Below, in pieces: positions 21,454 through 24,824 of a stretch of 24,824 nucleotides of DNA. Numbering within the stretch: position 1 is the first letter of the stretch; each line of letters begins with the position of its first letter. Below the pieces are notes generated by a model that was given only the letters and a program-made list of their open reading frames with translations, did not search any database and was not told the DNA's origin. The translations under genes and the position numbers were made by a program. Source of the stretch: a virus; the IMG/VR virus record IMGVR_UViG_3300025141_016780, positions 1 through 24,824 of that record, one strand, 5' to 3'.

Positions 21454-21525
21454 ATGTGATTAAGTATCTCTGTCAAGTTAATGATAACAACGTCCGACAA
21501 AACCTTAAAATTTGTTGCTTAGGTT

Positions 21526-22023
21526 TCAGTCGCTATTTAAGATACTTTTTACCCAGTCAGCTGCAGGTCTAAGATACCCAATACATCTTTTTTTAAAATC
21601 GTCTATCGATAGCCAGTCTGCAGAGGCGTGCTCTATTTTTCCTGTATTCGGATTGGGCCTTATGGTGGGTTCTGCTTTTGTTGATGCAACGTATAGTGTT
21701 ACAGTATTACAGGGTATTGATATCTTTCCCCACTCAAAGCTAAGCTGATCTGGGCTGATTCCTGACTCCTCGTGTGTCTCTCTAATCGCAGCTTCGAGTG
21801 ATGACTCACCTGGATCAATTAGACCCTTTGTTAAGTCATACATTCCATTGTGCTTCGGCTTTGTAGACCTTAATCCGAGAATTTTCCAATCATCATCAAA
21901 TTTTTTTACAACAACAATTCCTGAAGCTCTGGGAGAATTTCCTTCGAGCTCTATTGTCTCCCGTATAATTCTTCTTAATTGATATAGCTGTCTTTTTCTA
22001 TCTCTCACTTCAATAAGCCCCAC
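21526..22023 (-). CDS. Nudix hydrolase with LRRIIRE tag
   Basis: This 165-residue protein has a full Nudix box, GLIDPGESSLEAAIRETHEE and then SGI, at 67-89 (G-x5-E-x7-R-E-U-x-E-E-x-G-U). It also has the strand YDLTKG just before it and YVASTKAEPTI after it, as in MutT/ADP-sugar type enzymes. The N-terminus QLYQLRRIIRETIELEG at 12-28 contains the same Leu-Arg-Arg-x-Ile-Lys/Arg-Glu tag as other proteins in the window. The start is GTG at 22023; no better in-frame ATG exists and the ribosome site is weak. Probable role: hydrolysis of nucleoside diphosphate derivatives; substrate unknown. Confidence 0.9.
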   Translation of the reverse strand: MGLIEVRDRKRQLYQLRRIIRETIELEGNSPRASGIVVVKKFDDDWKILGLRSTKPKHNGMYDLTKGLIDPGESSLEAAIRETHEESGISPDQLSFEWGKISIPCNTVTLYVASTKAEPTIRPNPNTGKIEHASADWLSIDDFKKRCIGYLRPAADWVKSILNSD

Positions 22024-22132
22024 ATGTATATCTTAAATATTTCTAACTTTTAATAGGTGAAAAAATATCAATTTAATTTATAGCTTGATGAGATTCCACG
22101 TGTGTCATAAGTAAATTATAGGCGAGGGTAAA
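22024..22132. promoter_or_regulatory. Divergent promoter region between Nudix and protease genes
   Basis: These 109 bp separate two divergent genes, so they should hold promoters in both directions. On the minus strand CTATAAATTA resembles the T4-type late promoter core TATAAATA. On plus, a CCACGTGTG sequence and TAAATTATAG lie before the ribosome site GCGAGGG. No single promoter is decisive. Confidence 0.35.
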
Positions 22133-22930
22133 TTGCGAGATAGTTTAAAAAAATTTATTAAATTTATTTTCTCGATGGTTAAAAAGCTATCTATACTAAT
22201 ACTGATATTAGTTTGCATAATACCCCTGATTATAATTCCTTTAGTTCCAAGAGTGATTGATTATGTAGAGGAAATTCGGTATCCAGAGGATAATTTTGTC
22301 ATGATATACCTGATATCGATGTCTGATATTCAGCTATCTGATACAGGAATTTCTAATGGGTATCCGGACGTCTATGAGGGTCAGGCATCTGGGATGGCTA
22401 TTGCTGATTCCGACGGAAAGACATATGTGCTGACAGCAGATCACTTTTGTGATAACTTTGACGAGATGTATATAGCTAGAAACTTTTTAAATCTTGGTTC
22501 AATATTACAAATTTATGATTTTTACGGTGACTACTGGGATGCAAAAATAGTCATGCAAGATTCAAAGCTTGATCTATGCTTAATTGAAACTAACATGCCG
22601 ATATCTAGAGAAATTAATGTAGCTGAAGAAATGCCTGAACTTGGAGATGAAATTTATTCAATAGCAGCACCGCTTGGATTCGGAGGAAATGGTGCTGCTC
22701 TTCACTTTAACGGACAGTTTTCTGGCTGCGATGGCTCTCATTGCTACTTTACAATTCCTGCAGCCGGAGGAAGCTCTGGAAGCCTAATATTAAATGGAAA
22801 GGGCGAGGTTGTCGGAATGACTCAGATGGCTGCTCACAGGATGCAAAATGTAGCATTTGGTGTAGGGGCTGCTCAAATTAGAGATTTTCTTACCAGGGCT
22901 GAAGAGGAACTGGATGCTGATCTTCTCTAA
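22133..22930 (+). CDS. Membrane-anchored trypsin-like serine protease
   Basis: This 265-residue protein has a basic N-terminus and a strong hydrophobic segment at about 18-40 (KLSILILILVCIIPLIIIPL), so it is anchored to the inner membrane with the domain probably outside. The chymotrypsin/DegP triad is visible: LTADHFC with His104, SKLDLCLIE with Asp147, and AGGSSGSLIL with Ser215 in G-S-S-G-S. Later, VGMTQM and FGVGAAQIRDFL complete the C-terminal barrel. The start is TTG with GAGGG 5-6 nt upstream; an alternative ATG at 22175 has no ribosome site and would remove most of the N-tail. It may degrade host or superinfecting-phage proteins, or act in lysis. It overlaps the convergent 105-residue gene by 41 bp. 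Confidence 0.88.
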   Translation: MRDSLKKFIKFIFSMVKKLSILILILVCIIPLIIIPLVPRVIDYVEEIRYPEDNFVMIYLISMSDIQLSDTGISNGYPDVYEGQASGMAIADSDGKTYVLTADHFCDNFDEMYIARNFLNLGSILQIYDFYGDYWDAKIVMQDSKLDLCLIETNMPISREINVAEEMPELGDEIYSIAAPLGFGGNGAALHFNGQFSGCDGSHCYFTIPAAGGSSGSLILNGKGEVVGMTQMAAHRMQNVAFGVGAAQIRDFLTRAEEELDADLL

Positions 22931-23207
22931 TTGAGTCAAGCATCCCGGAAATTCTACTTACAACAAGAGCAGATCTCCTTCTAAAGTACTTCGGCTCAGG
23001 ATCTCTTAGTCCCAATCCCAGGTATTCTGCCATCTTAGGATTTGTCTTGGCGATCTTTCTCCAGACCTTTCTAAATTTTCTACTAAGTTTCCGCCTGTCA
23101 TCGATGCGTAGAGAGTCAAGCATAAGATATAGCTCTTCACAAGTTATAGACGGAATAACACCAAGCTCTATCATATTTAGCTGAATGTGAAATCTTTTGG
23201 TATTCAT
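22890..23207 (-). CDS. Small basic phage protein, function unknown
   Basis: This is a 105-residue basic protein. FHIQLNMIELGVIPSITCEE at 6-25 and ELYLMLDSLRIDDRRKLSRK at 25-44, continuing FRKVWRKIAK, match the pattern of a family I recall from marine T4-like phages: Leu-x-Asn-Met-x-x-x-Gly-x-Ile-Pro, Leu-Asp-Ser-Leu, and a Arg/Lys-rich Phe-Arg-Lys-x-x-Arg-Lys-Ile. FRRRSALVVSRI follows. Function is unknown; the charge suggests nucleic acid or virion-protein contact. The last 13 codons and stop overlap the protease gene on the other strand. The overlap is unusual but both proteins look real. Confidence 0.7.
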   Translation of the reverse strand: MNTKRFHIQLNMIELGVIPSITCEELYLMLDSLRIDDRRKLSRKFRKVWRKIAKTNPKMAEYLGLGLRDPEPKYFRRRSALVVSRISGMLDSIREDQHPVPLQPW

Positions 23208-23285
23208 AGTCAGTGTGCATGTGCGGGTTACTAATCACCAGACACGGTGGTAACTTTCACCTCTATTAACTTAATTTTGAACTCA

Positions 23286-23301
23286 ATTGACATTAGTCAA
23301 T
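23286..23301. promoter_or_regulatory. Inverted repeat ATTGACATTAGTCAAT
   Basis: Six-base arms ATTGAC/GTCAAT surround a four-base spacer. It lies about 110 bp upstream of the metallopeptidase start in a 199-bp gap. It includes a TTGAC -35-like sequence, and could be an operator or promoter part. Confidence 0.4.
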
Positions 23302-23368
23302 CGTGCCGAGTCCCGCTCCATTTTAATTCCCGGTACCTAAAATATAGATAACCGAATAATAATTATAA

Positions 23369-23380
23369 GCTAGATCTAGC
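23369..23380. promoter_or_regulatory. 12-bp palindrome GCTAGATCTAGC
   Basis: A perfect 12-bp palindrome lies 26 bp before the metallopeptidase ATG, a common operator position. The AT-rich AATAATAATTATAA directly before it could contain a -10 box. Confidence 0.4.
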
Positions 23381-23406
23381 CAAATTTACACGTAAGAATT
23401 GAAAAA

Positions 23407-23832
23407 ATGAGAAAATTATTAGTATCTGACCAGATAAACCTAAGCCCTGACCAGGTAAGACTGTTAGGTGAGTTTGTAGTATTCTGTGAGAAATCTCTTC
23501 CAATAAAAAATGGATATACTGTCAAGGTTGTTGCGAATAGAGATCAGCACAATATTGGAACGACCGCAGCCTACATGGTCGGTGGAAATGAGTGCAGGGT
23601 ATACGGAAAGAATAGGGCGCTTGTTGACATCTTGAGATCAATAGCACATGAGATGGTTCACATGATGCAGGACGAGCAGGGGATGATCACAGGACCTGTG
23701 CAGGATGCTGGAGGATTTCACGAGGACCAAGCCAACGCGAAGGCCGGTGAGCTAATCAAGCTATTTGCCAAGAGCTCTCCAGAGCGGCGTGGCATATATG
23801 AGAGAAAGCGGATCAGGGGTAGGATTCTCTAG
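23407..23832 (+). CDS. Small zinc metallopeptidase (HExxH)
   Basis: This 141-residue protein has ILRSIAHEMVHMMQDEQG at 75-92 with HExxH at 81-85, and GGFHEDQANAKAGELIKLF at 102-120, where Glu106 is the probable third zinc ligand (gluzincin pattern). The first half, VANRDQHNIGTTAAYMVGGN, forms the expected beta-sheet edge. Small stand-alone metallopeptidases like this are frequent in marine phages and have no firm role; they may process virion proteins or attack host proteins. It is on the plus strand with a weak AAGAA site and overlaps the lysozyme gene's end by 4 bp. Confidence 0.85.
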   Translation: MRKLLVSDQINLSPDQVRLLGEFVVFCEKSLPIKNGYTVKVVANRDQHNIGTTAAYMVGGNECRVYGKNRALVDILRSIAHEMVHMMQDEQGMITGPVQDAGGFHEDQANAKAGELIKLFAKSSPERRGIYERKRIRGRIL

Positions 23833-24824
23833 GATATCTCTGCTGCTAGAGGATCGTTTGGAAACCACTTCTTTATGGCCTTCTTTGTGTTTGCCTTTGC
23901 CCGTGTGACAGCAGATCCTACCTTTCCAAGTCCTGCATTAGCCTGAGCAGCTGCCTCTATAGCAGAATTCATATCAGTGTATCCCTTTCGAGCATCACCG
24001 CCGGTCTGCTTGTTTGCCTTGCTACCTAGACGGTTTACAAGAAACTTTACAGCGACCTCTGCAGCGACCTTTGGATCATTCAAAAGATCGGGATTGCTCA
24101 GTATATCCACACCTGTTATCTGTGCGTACTTCTTATATGATCCTCTAAAAGTGAGCTGATTAAACCCACGACCTCGATACTTCCACCCGTCATCAGTTCC
24201 CTCTCTATTTCCATACCTTCCACCGTAGACGAGGCTAAAGAATCCCTTAGGATCTTTTTTTAGCTCTTCGACCTCTGAGTCTCCCTTACCCTTGAGCTTT
24301 GATCCAAATATGGTTCTAATTCTGCTGAGACCTGTCTTGTCATACGGTTTCTCACCCTGAGGTATGAACCCTGACTCCTTTCCTATGACACCGAGAATTG
24401 CAAGCCTAAGTCGTGGATCTGTAATCTTAGCCTTGTCAAGCTCTGTCTTTATTAGACCTATATTTGCCCCTGGATCACCGCCAGCAACAGTCTCAGCTGT
24501 CGACTCTATGGGCTCTTTTTCTTTATCCGTAGAGGACTCTTCTTCACCGCTCATGTCTCTCTTCTTAATCTCTGTGAGAAAAGCGTCACGAATTGCTGAT
24601 CTTATAAGAGATTCAGATAGCTTCGGTACGATCACCTTTGGAGCGTTTGGAGCGCCTGCCTTATCCTTTTTAGCAGCTCCCTTCTCTGTTCCTGCATACT
24701 TCTCTCTTCCTACTGCTGCTTTCTCTCCGGCCTTCATAATCCTGCCCGCCTTTCTTCTCGTCACTTTGTCCTTCGATGCCAGCGATCTATGAAGCAAGAT
24801 AAGGGCTCCCTTTGACTGCTCATA
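23829..24824 (-). CDS. GH19 chitinase-like lysozyme, 5' truncated by window
   Basis: The open frame continues to the window edge, so the true start may lie outside; the TTG at 24797 is only a possible start. Numbering from that TTG, residues 111-300 form a GH19 domain: LAILGVIGKESGF at 133-144 with the catalytic Glu141, GGRYGNREGTDDGWKYRGRG at 192-211 followed by FNQLTFRGSYKKYA, then VDILSNPDLLNDPKVAAEVA. GH19 enzymes cut peptidoglycan or chitin; in phages they are endolysins or virion lysozymes. The N-terminal 110 residues are Lys/Ala-rich and contain LSESLIRSAIRDAFLTEI at 60-77, a variant of the shared Leu-Arg-x-x-Ile tag. No signal peptide is visible. A virion-associated lysozyme is as likely as an endolysin. 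Confidence 0.85.
   Translation of the reverse strand, partial: YEQSKGALILLHRSLASKDKVTRRKAGRIMKAGEKAAVGREKYAGTEKGAAKKDKAGAPNAPKVIVPKLSESLIRSAIRDAFLTEIKKRDMSGEEESSTDKEKEPIESTAETVAGGDPGANIGLIKTELDKAKITDPRLRLAILGVIGKESGFIPQGEKPYDKTGLSRIRTIFGSKLKGKGDSEVEELKKDPKGFFSLVYGGRYGNREGTDDGWKYRGRGFNQLTFRGSYKKYAQITGVDILSNPDLLNDPKVAAEVAVKFLVNRLGSKANKQTGGDARKGYTDMNSAIEAAAQANAGLGKVGSAVTRAKANTKKAIKKWFPNDPLAAEIS

Noticed and set aside
24364-24792. A 142-codon plus-strand frame opposite the lysozyme gene
   Set aside because: It is antisense to the Lys/Ala-rich N-terminal part and GH19 domain, and lacks a ribosome site and motifs.

Overview
The window looks like a piece of a large, AT-rich tailed-phage genome (Caudoviricetes), probably a marine myovirus-type phage. 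The reasons are a tail-fibre-like protein with marine-phage repeats, PhoH, a Nudix hydrolase, a GH19 lysozyme, a phage-style sigma region 4 protein, a tRNA and a tmRNA gene, dense packing with many 1-20 bp overlaps, and several small proteins of types I associate with uncultured marine phages. No terminase, capsid, portal or polymerase gene lies in the window, so the phage assignment is an inference from context. Nearly everything is on the minus strand; only three confident genes (9442, 22133, 23407) are on plus.

Layout by coordinate; minus-strand transcription runs right to left. 1-5351: an overlapping glycosylation operon with a GT4-GT2 fusion, a GT2, a cupin, a GT4, a double methyltransferase and a truncated glycosyltransferase. 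5419-8055: a 690-residue fibre-like protein preceded by two small paralogous beta-rich proteins that resemble H-type lectins. 8095-9387: a PIN-PhoH protein, divergent from a small zinc/sigma-region-4 protein. 9692-11368: a ZorA/ZorB-like (MotA/MotB-type) membrane motor pair with a small companion gene, preceded by a DUF6356-like membrane protein. 11695-12505: tRNA-Ala, a small phage protein, a cold-shock protein and a 38-residue lipoprotein. Each of these three genes is followed within 7-9 nt of its stop by the same conserved hairpin.

12506-14373: a regulatory and recombination-rich stretch with a long perfect palindrome, two identical 24-bp repeats flanking an esterase-like gene, a tmRNA-3'-end-like fragment, and a complete tmRNA gene with tag ANNNYHFDSVRLAA. 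14375-16966: a histone-H1-like (Hc1) protein, three small unknowns, and a 457-residue protein that I read as a very divergent GroEL-type chaperonin. 16994-21453: a three-gene operon of YeaH/DUF444, SpoVR/YcgB and PrkA/YeaG homologues, a set normally seen as a bacterial stationary-phase and sporulation-linked chromosomal module. 21526-24824: a Nudix hydrolase, a membrane-anchored trypsin-like protease, a small basic protein, a zinc metallopeptidase and a 5'-truncated GH19 lysozyme.

The genes suggest a phage that reshapes host physiology: a stress-kinase module, a possible chaperonin, ribosome rescue by tmRNA, a cold-shock protein, PhoH and a proton-channel-type motor. It also carries its own surface glycosylation and receptor-binding proteins. 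Four otherwise unrelated proteins share a short Leu-Arg-x-x-Ile-Lys/Arg-Glu/Asp tag that resembles a head-targeting and cleavage signal. The strongest candidates for undescribed biology are the phage YeaH-SpoVR-PrkA operon next to the chaperonin-like gene, the short-tailed ZorAB-like pair, the post-stop hairpin family, and the shared tag.
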